A DNA stretch of 20,596 nt, from assembly GCA_019649035.1 (NCBI GenBank), contig BMAT01000025.1, forward strand, positions 520,045 to 540,640, given 5' to 3'. Within the stretch, counting starts at the first letter, position 1, and every line of letters starts with the position of its first letter. This stretch comes from Elysia marginata. Taxonomy: Eukaryota; Mollusca; Gastropoda; Plakobranchidae. Shown here piece by piece: positions 9,701 to 18,345 of the stretch. A model generated the notes under the pieces. It ran no database searches. It saw nothing but the letters and a program-made list of their open reading frames with translations, and had not been told where the DNA came from. Position numbers and translations under genes: made by a program.

Positions 9701-11978
9701 TTACTCTTGACTTCTTGTTTCAAAGCGTACTAAATTTTAAAGCAAGTCGTGTTTTCCCTATTGACCTGCAGCACAACATAGCCACACATTCTAAAACAGA
9801 TATTTGACTAAAGCGTGTCTGCTTAGTTTGTGAATATAAAAATCAATATATTTGGGCGAGAATTCGATATAGGTTAGCGAACATAGATTAGCGACCCTAC
9901 TGATTCGTAATCGTTCATATAAAATTTGTACCGCTCAACACAAGTAGTTTCAAACAAATTTTAAGCACATCACTTGGAGTTTTTAAGAAGACGCTTTTTC
10001 TGATCCACAAGATGATTAGTAGGTTGGTTAACTTTAACGTCACTGTTCCCTTCCTTGGTCACCAAATGGCACTAAACGATGAATAAAAATAATCTGTTTT
10101 GAAAGCAGCTCACACAAATTTGCGATAAACTTAGTTTAGAATGAGACGTTCATTTCGCAGGTTAGATCTCGTTCAAGCAGCAAAAATATTTTTCTCCTTC
10201 AATTTCACTTGCCCCACCCCTCATTAACCCACCGCCTTCAAGATACAATAGATCAGAAAGGAACGTGGGAAAATATGTTTTTAACTTGTAAATTCACTTA
10301 TCTTGAATTTACATGATTGTGGTTTTAATGTTTGCGCTTGTTAAATGCGAAGACAAAAAAGTGCAGAATAAGACACCCTAGTGATGGTTAATAAATTAAT
10401 ATATTGAATGTTTACTCACTTCAAACTTTGTAGTTAAAAATATTGACACTTTACATATTTTTTCTTTGCTTTTATCTTGTTATATCATATTCATAAACTT
10501 TTTTAATTTAAGTCAGCTAAAAGCATATCTGGTTACGGTTCTGAAATGTTTGACAAGGAAAATCTTCAAGTAACACAATCTATTACACCAAAGTCCATAA
10601 TTATCTTTATTCCAATCCATTTAAGTTTTTTGGAATGTATTCAGTTCTCTCTGTAAGACACTAACAAGTAAAGTGTTTGATCATACATGCAACTGTTTAC
10701 ATCGTTGTTGGAAGATGTCCTATTTGTATTAGTAATCTCCGTCAAAAATAGTGTGGCTCAAAAGATAAATGATAACTAAAACTCACATTCCTTAAAGATC
10801 TTTGTTCAACAACCACAGTGAGATGTTGGTTTCACATATTAAGTCTGTTTGAACATGAGTTTAGCATCCTGTATGCACCAGACCTAACTTTATTATGGTT
10901 GCCCATGCTCTACTGAATAGCTCGCCTATTTTCAAAGGCAAACCTCCTACAAGTGAGAGGAAATTCAATGTAACCACTAACGTGTAGAAGATTCAGAGTA
11001 TGCATCTTTGTTATTTCTAACTTAATTTCGTACATGAACTTCTAAGAATAATATATAGCAGAGAATCATGAGTTGGTGGCTGATATTTGCAATTTATATT
11101 AAAAGAAATGGTTTCTGAAAAGTTCACTTTTTCGTGAGCCTAGGAAAAGCAATACATGTGCAACCCTGTAACATTATTTGAATTTATTTTTTACAGCAAT
11201 AAATTCTGTTGCTTATTTTGCATCTATATACACGTTTCGGTATAGTCACTGTACCCTTTAAGTAAAATGTAAGCGACGTTTTGAAGCTTTTCCCTCCATG
11301 ATATATTGAAATATGTTGATATTAAGATAATTGTTTAGCTTTTTACAAACCATGACTCTTAACTAAATAAAGTGTTGGGATAAATTTTATCTATCGTGTC
11401 TCAAAGTTGAATCTCTATAATGATCCACGAAACTCAATACACATGTTTAAAAAGTTGCTAATAAGTAACGGAGAAAACCTTAAACGGAAATGTGAAAAAA
11501 AGCACGCCTAAAGCCTGCTATCTTTTTGTCCATTTATTTGTACTAGTTGAGGTGCACCCGTTCTTGTCGGATGACGGAGTAGACAAAAGTTGCCATTCTT
11601 ATCTTCATGACAATTGATTTTGACCTATATCTCCAAAATGTCACGTGGGTCTTGGGGTCAGTGGGGGTTACCATTCAATAACCTCTTCCGCATTCCCGCC
11701 ATCTCATGTTCAATTTTATGTTACGCGATTTCCAATAGGTCCAGAAAGTAGCAGCATTTCATTGATCGGTAGAATTAATGGCGAGTTTTATTTGGGGTGC
11801 TGCTTGGGTTAGATACTATTTAAATAATGTCACTTAAATTTCCTTGCCTCTTGGATCTATTATTTTTGCATGTAAAAGAAATACTCAAACTAAATACATC
11901 TTTCACGGTTATTAAGCATACTTGAAGAAATTATTTTGGGATGACAAATTTGAGTGACAACATTTCAGTTATTTTGTT
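6749..11978. other. 3' flank and intergenic DNA, no gene recognised
   Basis: About 5.2 kb of AT-rich sequence, dense in stops in all frames. It probably contains the 3' UTR of the CCDC17-like gene near its left end. The region 8220-8600 is less AT-rich and has a 100-codon stop-to-stop frame, but without splice sites or resemblance to a known protein. A GC-richer patch at about 11545-11720 includes ATGTCACGTGGGTCTTGGGG, again without a coding frame. No SINE or LINE signature found here. Confidence 0.5.
7036..7041 (+). terminator. Candidate poly(A) signal ATTAAA for the CCDC17-like gene
   Basis: The first poly(A)-signal-type hexamer downstream of the last stop. Canonical AATAAA copies follow at 7503-7508, 7574-7579, 8617-8622, 8982-8987 and 9366-9371. 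None can be preferred from sequence alone; 8982 is followed by a short T/G-rich stretch. Confidence 0.2.
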
Positions 11979-11999
11979 CTAGATCTAGATCTAGATCTA
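11979..11999. repeat. ATCTAG-type palindromic short repeat
   Basis: Three overlapping units of AGATCT/CTAGAT (TCTAGATCTAGATCTAGATC). The same motif recurs at 12181-12192, 12995-13011, 17593-17612, 18317-18345 and 19879-19895, all in the right part of the window. Confidence 0.8.
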
Positions 12000-12042
12000 C
12001 CGAATGATGTATGAAAGCCAATCAACACCGATACACCCAGTT

Positions 12043-12177
12043 CCACTCCCAAGGGAAGACCAGAGAAGGAATTCTGGCCTAAACAGCATCAAGAAAAGTG
12101 GAGATTTCACAAAATGCTACGAAAAGCTGACCCAGGATCGAGTCCAAGGATGGAAACTTGGTCGGTGCCTTATTTGA
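12043..12177 (+). pseudogene. Possible second LINE ORF2 C-terminal remnant
   Basis: The frame at 12043-12177 reads REDQRRNSGLNSIKKSGDF, then LTQDRVQGW, then a stop. The spacing of an arginine-rich entry, an 'N-x-IK' helix start and a 'x-Q-DR-x-x-W' motif resembles the last 40 residues of many non-LTR retrotransposon ORF2 proteins. The similarity is short and could be chance. Confidence 0.25.
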
Positions 12178-12180
12178 ATC

Positions 12181-12192
12181 ATCTAGATCTAG
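12181..12192. repeat. ATCTAG-type palindromic short repeat
   Basis: ATCTAGATCTAG, two units, lying between the two LINE-like remnants. Confidence 0.75.
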
Positions 12193-12339
12193 TCCAACTA
12201 AGGCTGTTAAAAGTGACCCTAAACAACAACCCAAACAGTACCCCAAATAAAATCCGCCACAAGGCGGTTTGTTGACCCTAGTAGTCACGACATATCTGGA
12301 CATATCTTACGGAGACACAGAGAGATTCCCGCTAACTAA

Positions 12340-12585
12340 GCAACTCGTGCATATTTTATTCAATGTGGCAAAAACCACAGGGGAAGACCAAAAACAACAC
12401 TTCCAACAGTCCTCAACAGAGACCTCGCACTGATTGACCATGAAATCAGACTCCATTCATCTGATGAGCTGGATAAGATCACTGCACTCGCACAAGATCG
12501 AAGGCAGTGGCATGAAATGACGGTAAAGATAGAGAGAGCTGCCGAAGCGTCGCAGAAAGAGAACTGGGATGCGCCACGGCACTAA
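12340..12585 (+). pseudogene. Non-LTR retrotransposon (LINE) ORF2 C-terminal remnant
   Basis: An open frame of 81 codons with no ATG, bounded upstream by a TAA at 12337 and ending at TAA 12583-12585. It contains HRGRPKTTLPTVLNRDL and, after a spacer, ALAQDRRQWHEMTVKIERAA. 'RGRPxTT...L.xDL' followed by 'LAQDRxxW' is the standard ending of LINE ORF2 proteins. No reverse-transcriptase core precedes it, so the copy is 5'-truncated, as is usual for LINEs. Just after the stop is a short tandem AAGTCAGTAAGTCAAGTCAA that looks like a simple-repeat 3' tail. The clade cannot be fixed from this fragment. Confidence 0.65.
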
Positions 12586-12601
12586 GTCAGTAAGTCAAGT
12601 C

Positions 12602-12619
12602 AATAGTCACGTGACTATT
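12602..12619. repeat. Perfect 18-bp palindrome AATAGTCACGTGACTATT
   Basis: Its two 9-bp halves are exact reverse complements around CACGTG. It sits 16 bp after the LINE stop codon, beyond the AAGTC-type tail. The core is an E-box (bHLH site) by sequence, but a function here is speculation. Confidence 0.85.
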
Positions 12620-12994
12620 TCCGGGTAGAAATAGGTCAAAACCATTGCGTATTTAACTTATCAGTCCAACTTTGAATTGATCAAATCGCATCTCATTTTA
12701 TTTATCTCCTTCTCTCATATATTTTCTGTTTCTGTTATAATCGCCCACCCCCTAAAAATCCAAATTTTTTTTTGTCTTTATCTCTTTCCCTATTACTATT
12801 TCTCATCCTCTTTTTGCTATGTTTTTTAGATTGAGTTATTCCTTTCTCTGTATCTTAATTATTACTAAGTAAATCTGGACCTCCTGAGAAATGGAAGAAA
12901 ACATCACATGCAGAGCGTTAGACAAAACAAAATACAATTCACGCAAAATCTAGGCTACATCTAGGCCTAATCTAGACTCTTAAATTTAAAAGTA

Positions 12995-13011
12995 CTCTAG
13001 ATCTAGATCTA
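12995..13011. repeat. ATCTAG-type palindromic short repeat
   Basis: CTCTAGATCTAGATCTA, preceded within 50 bp by ATCTAGG, ATCTAGGCC and ATCTAGAC variants. Confidence 0.75.
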
Positions 13012-13021
13012 AAACCTATAT

Positions 13022-13068
13022 TACACACACACACACACATATATATACGACACCGGTATATATAGTGA
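13022..13068. repeat. (CA)n / (TA)n compound microsatellite
   Basis: About nine CA units run into ATATATATA, and after CGACACCGG there is another TATATATA. Confidence 0.9.
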
Positions 13069-13194
13069 AAGCTTCCTAATACACCGGGTCACTCTTCCCA
13101 ATTAGGTGGGTATTTTTTATAGTAAAAATTCTTTTTCTTTAAAATCTTACCCAATTTCACGGGGTTCCCAATTCCAAGATCCCACTGAGGAAAG

Positions 13195-13219
13195 GAGAGA
13201 GAGAAAGAGAGAGAGAGAG

Positions 13220-13274
<55 letters not shown>
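13195..13274 (+). repeat. (GA)n microsatellite with AAAG interruptions
   Basis: A GA tract of about 80 bp. The left half is interrupted by AAAG/AAAGAAAG and the right half is pure. It is the longest of the GA tracts here. Confidence 0.97.
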
Positions 13275-13279
<5 letters not shown>

Positions 13280-13284
13280 TTTAC

Positions 13285-13406
13285 CTTTTTAGGACCAGTC
13301 CACTGAGGCGTGCTGCAGCACGAAACTATACAGCATGGTAAATTTTCAAAAGGTAAATCCACACTATTTATATGCTCCAACCATGCTGAGAACTCTACCT
13401 TTGTAC
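13285..13406 (-). other. Candidate minus-strand exon, unidentified
   Basis: On the minus strand, TATTATGCTTCAG precedes an open 122-nt segment that ends AAAAAG|GTAAAT. The frame includes VEFSAWLEHINSVDLPFEN and CCSTPQWTGPKK. Composition is less AT-biased than its surroundings. No family recognised and no partner exon located; the (GA)n tract follows immediately. It could be part of an old transposon or chance. Confidence 0.2.
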
Positions 13407-13477
13407 CTGAAGCATAATAACTACCAACGCTAGATAGATAGATAGAGTGTGTCTCGGGAGGAATCTTATGGTGTAGC

Positions 13478-13513
13478 AAGCCAAAAATGAAAGTAAATTT
13501 ACAGTACTAGATA
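13478..13513 (+). repeat. Left copy of a 36-bp direct repeat framing the retroelement relic
   Basis: AAGCCAAAAATG, AAGTAAATT and ACAGTACTAGATA in order. The copy at 15828-15863 differs at two positions only (13490 A/T and 13500 T/A). The two copies are 2350 bp apart, in the same orientation, on either side of the reverse-transcriptase-like region. Confidence 0.85.
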
Positions 13514-15827
13514 AAAGTCCCGTTTTACTAAAATCGTTGAGTACTTTTCATATAAGTACTTATGCAGGTTTAAAACATACACCTGTTCTATCTAACCCTG
13601 TTGAGAACTTTCAAGTGGGCCTACCTGTACAATATCAACAAACCAAGACCTAGACCCAAACCAAGAACCTATTATCGGCAACACGCTTGAACAGTTCAGT
13701 CTAAGATACCATAAAAACATTCCGTTATGCAGCTAAAACAATACGTCAAGGCCCTCATAACCAAGATTGAGAAATTCGTTAAAAACCTGAGATGGAGAGT
13801 ATTCTTCTTTCTCATTCCAGATCTGGAACTATTAAATAAAGAAACCTATTAATTTACATCAACTAAGCAATCACCTTACGTCCCTGAACTGAAAGCAGTC
13901 GAGGACGGCTTAATGCCAATGGTACAAAACATAAAGTTCAGAAGGATAAACCATGAACTCATAACGAGAATTAAAAAGGATATAAGAACAACGACAACCC
14001 TTTTTATATCATTGTTGATAAAAGAAAAAACTATTACAAACTTAACAAGAACCAGTATGAAAACTGATCAACAAGAGTATACACAAGCAATATGAAAGTC
14101 AACAGAGGACGCTGTTCAAAAAATAAAAAAATAAAGAGAATGTCATTGCAGACCAACTACAACTGAGCGACAAAACCGATGTAACCGCCGAAAAAACCTT
14201 AGACTACAATGCAAATTTCAGTCGCATGCAGGCTAATAAACCCCTGTAAACCAGAATTAGGTAAATAAGCAAAAAATTCCTAGAAGATATAGTGCAAGAT
14301 GTCAAGTCGGTGACAATGTCTACCAGACAATGGAAAAACATAGAAAACTATATAGAATGGTTTTCCCATTTTGAAACAAAAAAAAACCGCACCTTTATTT
14401 CATTCTGTGATTTTTACTCTTCCGTTTCTCACGCACTGCTCTCGAAGACACCCTTTTATACCTCACAGTTCCCCCCCAATCAGCGAATAACAAGCCCACA
14501 ATATTACTCACACAAAGACAACCTGGCTCTTTAAAGATGGATAGCCCTGGTTTAAAACCAAAACCAACCCCAACTTCGATTTCACTATGGGGGGTTTCAA
14601 TGGTACAGAAATCTGTGGAAAAAGTGGAACTTTACCTCTTAAGACAATTACAACACCTCACCGTAGATGTAGGTTTTTACAGACACGACGGCTTAGCTAT
14701 CCACGAGAAGTTGAGCTAACAAAGATTTTTAAAAATTAGCAAAATTTTAAAAAAGGAGGGTTTTAATATAACCATAGAACTTTAGAAGCCAACAAGACAG
14801 TCGTTAACTTTCTAGACGTCACTTTAGACTTAAACACAGGATCCTTCAAACTATTTAAACTACCGTCTATTATATTAACAGCCGAAGCAACCAACCTCCA
14901 TTCATTGGGAAAAAAACTATCAACAAGGTATGGAGATAAGAATTTCAAATAACTCCTCACATGCAGAAATCTTTAATGAAGCGGCAAAGCCATACAACAT
15001 TGCCTTATGTAAAACAGACACACAAAACAGCTACAATCTGCAGAAAAGAAAGCCCACATAGAAAACAGCCCAACAAACTTCGGAGAAAGAGATAAAAACA
15101 AAATCGACACTTTTACACAAACGAACGAGAAACAAGGAAAAGGAAAGTAATATAGTTTAACCTACCGTGCAGCAAAAATGTTGCCACTAACATCTGTATT
15201 CTAACTACTAACCAGTAGCTTCTCGGAAAAGCATAAATTGCACAAGATCATCAACAAAAACTCTATAAAACTCAGCTCCAGCTGTATGAGTAATATAAAG
15301 CAAATCATTGATAACAATAACAAGGCAACTCTAAACAAAACCATAAAAGAAGATAAACAGTTGCCTCCAAGTGGATGCAGTTTATCAAGCGATCGTCACA
15401 CAAGAAAACAACAAAGAAATAAACACATTATATGTGGATAACGGAGAACCAGCTCAAGACTAGATATAATCACCACAATTCCAGCTTCCGTCTAGAACAT
15501 AAACAATCCGCTACAACTCTAAGCGAGCCCGTATGGACTTAAATAATGCAGACATAAAATACACTATATCATGGAACATATTGAAAAAAGGCACTACAAT
15601 ACTCTACAATGACAATACGGTGGAAACTCTGATTCGCAGAAAAGGACGCATTACGCAAAGAAATCCACCCTCAACAAAAGAAAGGCGACTATTTCTTCAC
15701 ACCACCCTCAACGGAGAAAACACCTACTTGAACAATACAAACATAACAAGATCGCAACAAAACCAAACTACATTATTTCCCTGAAAAGTTTACCTCAGCA
15801 GATAGCATATGTAAACAAATGTGAAGG
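13514..15827 (+). pseudogene. Degenerate retroelement: reverse transcriptase with GIY-YIG-like C-terminal region (Penelope-like guess)
   Basis: The region is A-rich and broken by many stops and frameshifts, but one protein order can be followed. IEKFVKNLRWR is at 13766, then a stop at 13850, then VPELKAVEDGL, then an RT palm stretch QWKNIENYIEWFS with FISFCDFYSSVS (14326-14440). NFDFTMGGFNGTEIC follows at 14572, the catalytic box as YRHDGLAI at 14678-14701, VNFLDVTLDLNTGSF at 14803, IKLSSSCMSNIKQIID at 15262, TRYNHHNSSF at 15459 and ADIKYTISWNILKK at 15548. I recall this motif series from a widespread invertebrate retroelement protein (YRDDGLA box, GIY-YIG-like end). Penelope-like is my best guess, but the clade is uncertain. 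The Asp to His change in the box, plus more than five frame breaks, make it clearly dead. Confidence 0.75.
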
Positions 15828-15863
15828 AAGCCAAAAATGTAAGTAAATTAACAGTACTAGATA
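15828..15863 (+). repeat. Right copy of the 36-bp direct repeat
   Basis: Pairs with 13478-13513 (34 of 36 identical by eye). It is followed at once by GATAAATTGATTAA and then the (GATA)n array. Confidence 0.85.
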
Positions 15864-15876
15864 GATAAATTGATTA

Positions 15877-15877
<1 letters not shown>

Positions 15878-15946
<69 letters not shown>
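15878..15946 (+). repeat. (TAGA)n microsatellite, about 17 units
   Basis: A pure TAGA/GATA array ending in TAGATCTTAG. It abuts the right flank of the retroelement relic and may have grown from the TAGATA at the end of the 36-bp repeat. Confidence 0.97.
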
Positions 15947-16105
15947 CTTAGTTTTTTTTTAATGTCATGAAATACAATGCTCGAATTGTATAGGGACTTT
16001 TGTATACATTGCAGCCTATTCCTACCTTTGTTTGCTGTGACAAAGTGTTTCTGGCCGCCCGTTAGGTCAGCTTTCGCCAGGCAACTGCTTACTTTGCGTA
16101 GATAG

Positions 16106-16229
16106 GCAGACAGATATATAGATAGATAGATCGGTGAAACTGTAGAGAGATGAATTATTAGTTCTTTACAAATCTGCAACTGAGAGACTAAAATTAAAAA
16201 TTGGACGCAGAAATGCCCGGAAAAAAATT
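16106..16229 (+). repeat. 124-bp dispersed repeat, copy A
   Basis: Matches 19592-19715 without gaps, with four mismatches counted by eye (about 97%). Starts GCAGACAGATA and a short GATA run, then TCGGTGAAACTGTAGAGAGA, then ACAAATCTGCAACTGAGAGA, and ends GGACGCAGAAAT, CCCGG and A7TT. Sequence outside these limits differs between the copies. It contains no coding frame. It is probably a non-autonomous mobile element or part of one. Confidence 0.85.
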
Positions 16230-16639
16230 TAACCACTGAAAAATCATAAGCGCTGCTTAAACTTTATGACCTTTGCACCATAAGTTATTAAGATAAAATT
16301 ATCCGCATTATCAAGTTTTTCCAACACTAATCAGCAAGGGTCTAGCCGAGAGAGTTCACATTTTTAGTTGAAACTTTAAAATTTAGCTTCTCTTGGTGTA
16401 GATAATTTAGGCCAAAAAACATCAGTTTAAAAGCGTCGGTAGGGAATATGTTTGCCTTGAGAAGAGAAGTTTGCCCGCCAGTACATTCTAGTAGAATACA
16501 ATTATAAATTTATGTTTGCAATCGCCGCAACCTATGTCTTCGTAGTAAAGAAGCCTAGCGGCGAAAATTAAACAAATTTTAGTATTAATGCTCTACTGAT
16601 CTATCTCGTTTGAGTTTTGAGTGAAATTAGCACATATTA
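16230..16639. other. Unassigned AT-rich sequence
   Basis: About 410 bp between the 124-bp repeat and the SINE. Stops in all frames, and I recognise nothing in it. Confidence 0.5.
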
Positions 16640-16957
16640 GGGCTCATCTTGAGCGGGCCAGCCCTTTCAAATTGTAATGAAAGATGTTGAGATTTGTGAG
16701 ATGTACTAGGGCGGTTGACCGCTATCTAAGAGGTCCCGGGTTCGATCCCCAGTCCGGGCTAAATTTTATTTGCTCCCCTGTGCCCACCCAGCACTTGATG
16801 GGTAGCTAGGTCTCTTAAGACTCGGCGAAAGTAAAGGCGGCGAGGAAAGCAATGGCAAACTACCTCACTATGCCGTGTGCCTAGAAAAAACAAGGACCCT
16901 GCTCCTTGTTCCCCTACGCTCATATCGAGTATGGGACTACCTTTACCTTTACTCTAG
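16640..16957 (+). mobile_element. tRNA-derived SINE, near full length
   Basis: The B box GGTTCGATCCC is at 16739-16749, in a head reading GGTTGACCGC, AAGAGGTCCC, then AGTCCGGGC. It is followed by CTCCCCTGTGCCCACCCAGC, the central block TCTTAAGACTCGGCGAAAGT plus AAAGGCGGCGAGGAAAGC, and AAGGACCCTGCTCCTTGTTC. The tail is CTACCTTTACCTTTACTCTAG. It is the best-preserved copy in the central and 3' parts. Its 5' edge is uncertain: about 90 bp before the B box do not match the 2620 copy well, so the true start may be near 16707. Confidence 0.8.
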
Positions 16958-17592
16958 ATGCAGTGTGGGGCTGCACTGCGGCAACCTAGTCCGAAACCAA
17001 TTTGGGTGTCTGTTTCTGAAATACTTTCAAGATTACCAAAGTAATCTGACACAACCCGCAGTCTCATGAGTGGATTGATTTTGAAAGTGTAAGAGGCAGA
17101 GACAAATTTAAGATACATTGGGGTCAATACACGAAATGTAAACATTCCGGTGCTTGCCACGTGATATACTGACCCGAGCTAAGCGCTACTGCTACTCTGC
17201 TTGTAAAAGGCTTCAGCCTGATGTTATGAGTGGGATGTTTTCTACTCCTGTTTCATTGAAAATTTCCAGCTCTCATCGAAAAAAATAACAACATTTTTAG
17301 ACGAAAATCATGTTTAAAAAATCTTGATTTTTTGTAAATGTGTCGATTCGTTCGTGTCCATTGGTCTAGGCTTAGTCAGCCGAGAACGCCTGGTCTAACG
17401 AATCAACATTAAATACAGTCTGCAAAAAAATTGCTCCTTTTTAAATCCAAAGGATCTCTTTATGTTGAACTTCAATTAGTATAAAAATAATCACCGTATT
17501 TTTGTTTTAAACTTGTATCTCTTCTCTGGTGGTTATCATAATTTTAGGACGGAAAATTGCAATCCCATTGAACTTACAGTGCATGTGACCTT
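16958..17592. other. Unassigned sequence after the SINE
   Basis: No exon, repeat or element signature recognised. Contains one CACGTG at about 17158 and the run GTCTAGGCTTAGTCAGCCGAG at about 17366. Confidence 0.45.
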
Positions 17593-17612
17593 GATCTAGA
17601 ATCTAGATCTAG
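17593..17612. repeat. ATCTAG-type palindromic short repeat
   Basis: GATCTAGAATCTAGATCTAG, with more single TCTAGA sites at about 17701 and 17768. Confidence 0.75.
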
Positions 17613-17801
17613 TCTCTGTTTATTTTCATTCAACAATCCAACATTAATTAAGATAGGCAGAGCTTTTTATGACTTTGACTCAGATCGCGATCTATTCTAA
17701 TCTAGACATGACTTGTGGCTATTATTCTGACTTCTACAAGTTCTAATACTGTTTGTTCTTCTTTGCCTAGATCTCTGGTTTCGATATAGCTTTGTTGCAC
17801 G

Positions 17802-17889
17802 TAATCCTGGGATTGGCCCGCTGGTGTTAAAAATGGGTTATCATCCTTTTCATTTCATCAGTGATGCCAGCGGGCCAATGCCAGGATTA
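17802..17889. repeat. Foldback: 23-bp inverted repeat with 42-nt loop
   Basis: The left arm, 17802-17824, begins TAATCCTGG and ends TTGGCCCGCTGG. The right arm, 17867-17889, begins CCAGCGGGCCAA and ends CCAGGATTA. The arms pair at 22 of 23 positions (17811 G faces G). The G/C-rich arms stand out from AT-rich surroundings. Weaker complementarity continues outward (TTGT...ACG on the left against CGTACAAG on the right). No open frame inside. Consistent with a small foldback or MITE-type element, or a transcribed hairpin. Confidence 0.85.
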
Positions 17890-18316
17890 TTCCGTACAAG
17901 CAGAGCGTGCAATATTCAAGTACTTTTAGTGGACTGGTATCGATACCGGATACATCTAAAATGTTGGCTCCTAAATTTTGTTATCGTTTCATACTGCGAT
18001 AAAAAGCCTAAAAGTAAAATAAATCAACCAATTCAATATGTTTTAATAGTCAGTAATAGTATTAAATATTTTGAAAATAAAAAGGGGATCTATATGCACC
18101 GGGTCAACGGAACCTTAAAAATACTGCAATATTATTCTGTTCGTATTCGATACTAATTTTGTACGCTTTGCTCATCGGTTTGTAAAGGCTGGCAGAAAGA
18201 CGGGAATGAACAAATAATAGGCCTAAAGATAGGAATAATCTGTCTAATAAGTAAAGCAAACATCACCAAATTTTGTGGAATAAGCGTACCTTAATGAAAA
18301 TTTGACACATATTCTG
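17890..18316. other. Unassigned AT-rich sequence
   Basis: A 110-codon plus-strand frame (17824-18156) starts inside the foldback, but it has no splice sites, no family resemblance and a biased AT-driven composition. I do not call it a gene. Confidence 0.4.
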
Positions 18317-18345
18317 CTAGATCTAGATATAGAATCTAGATCTAG
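18317..18345. repeat. ATCTAG-type palindromic short repeat, longest cluster
   Basis: Begins CTAGATCTAGATATAGAATC and continues TAGATCTAG. Followed within 80 bp by GGTCTAATG, GGTCTAGATTC and ACTAGAC. Confidence 0.8.

Noticed and set aside
12251-12270. CCGCC-ACAA-GGCGG hairpin resembling a bacterial terminator
   Set aside because: A short 5-bp stem in eukaryotic intergenic DNA; expected by chance.
15874-16236. 120-codon minus-strand frame with (IYLS)n repeat
   Set aside because: A translation of the TAGA/GATA array and the 124-bp repeat; no independent coding evidence.
17824-18156. 110-codon ATG-initiated plus-strand frame
   Set aside because: Starts in the loop/arm of the foldback, has an AT-driven composition, lacks splice sites and resembles nothing known.
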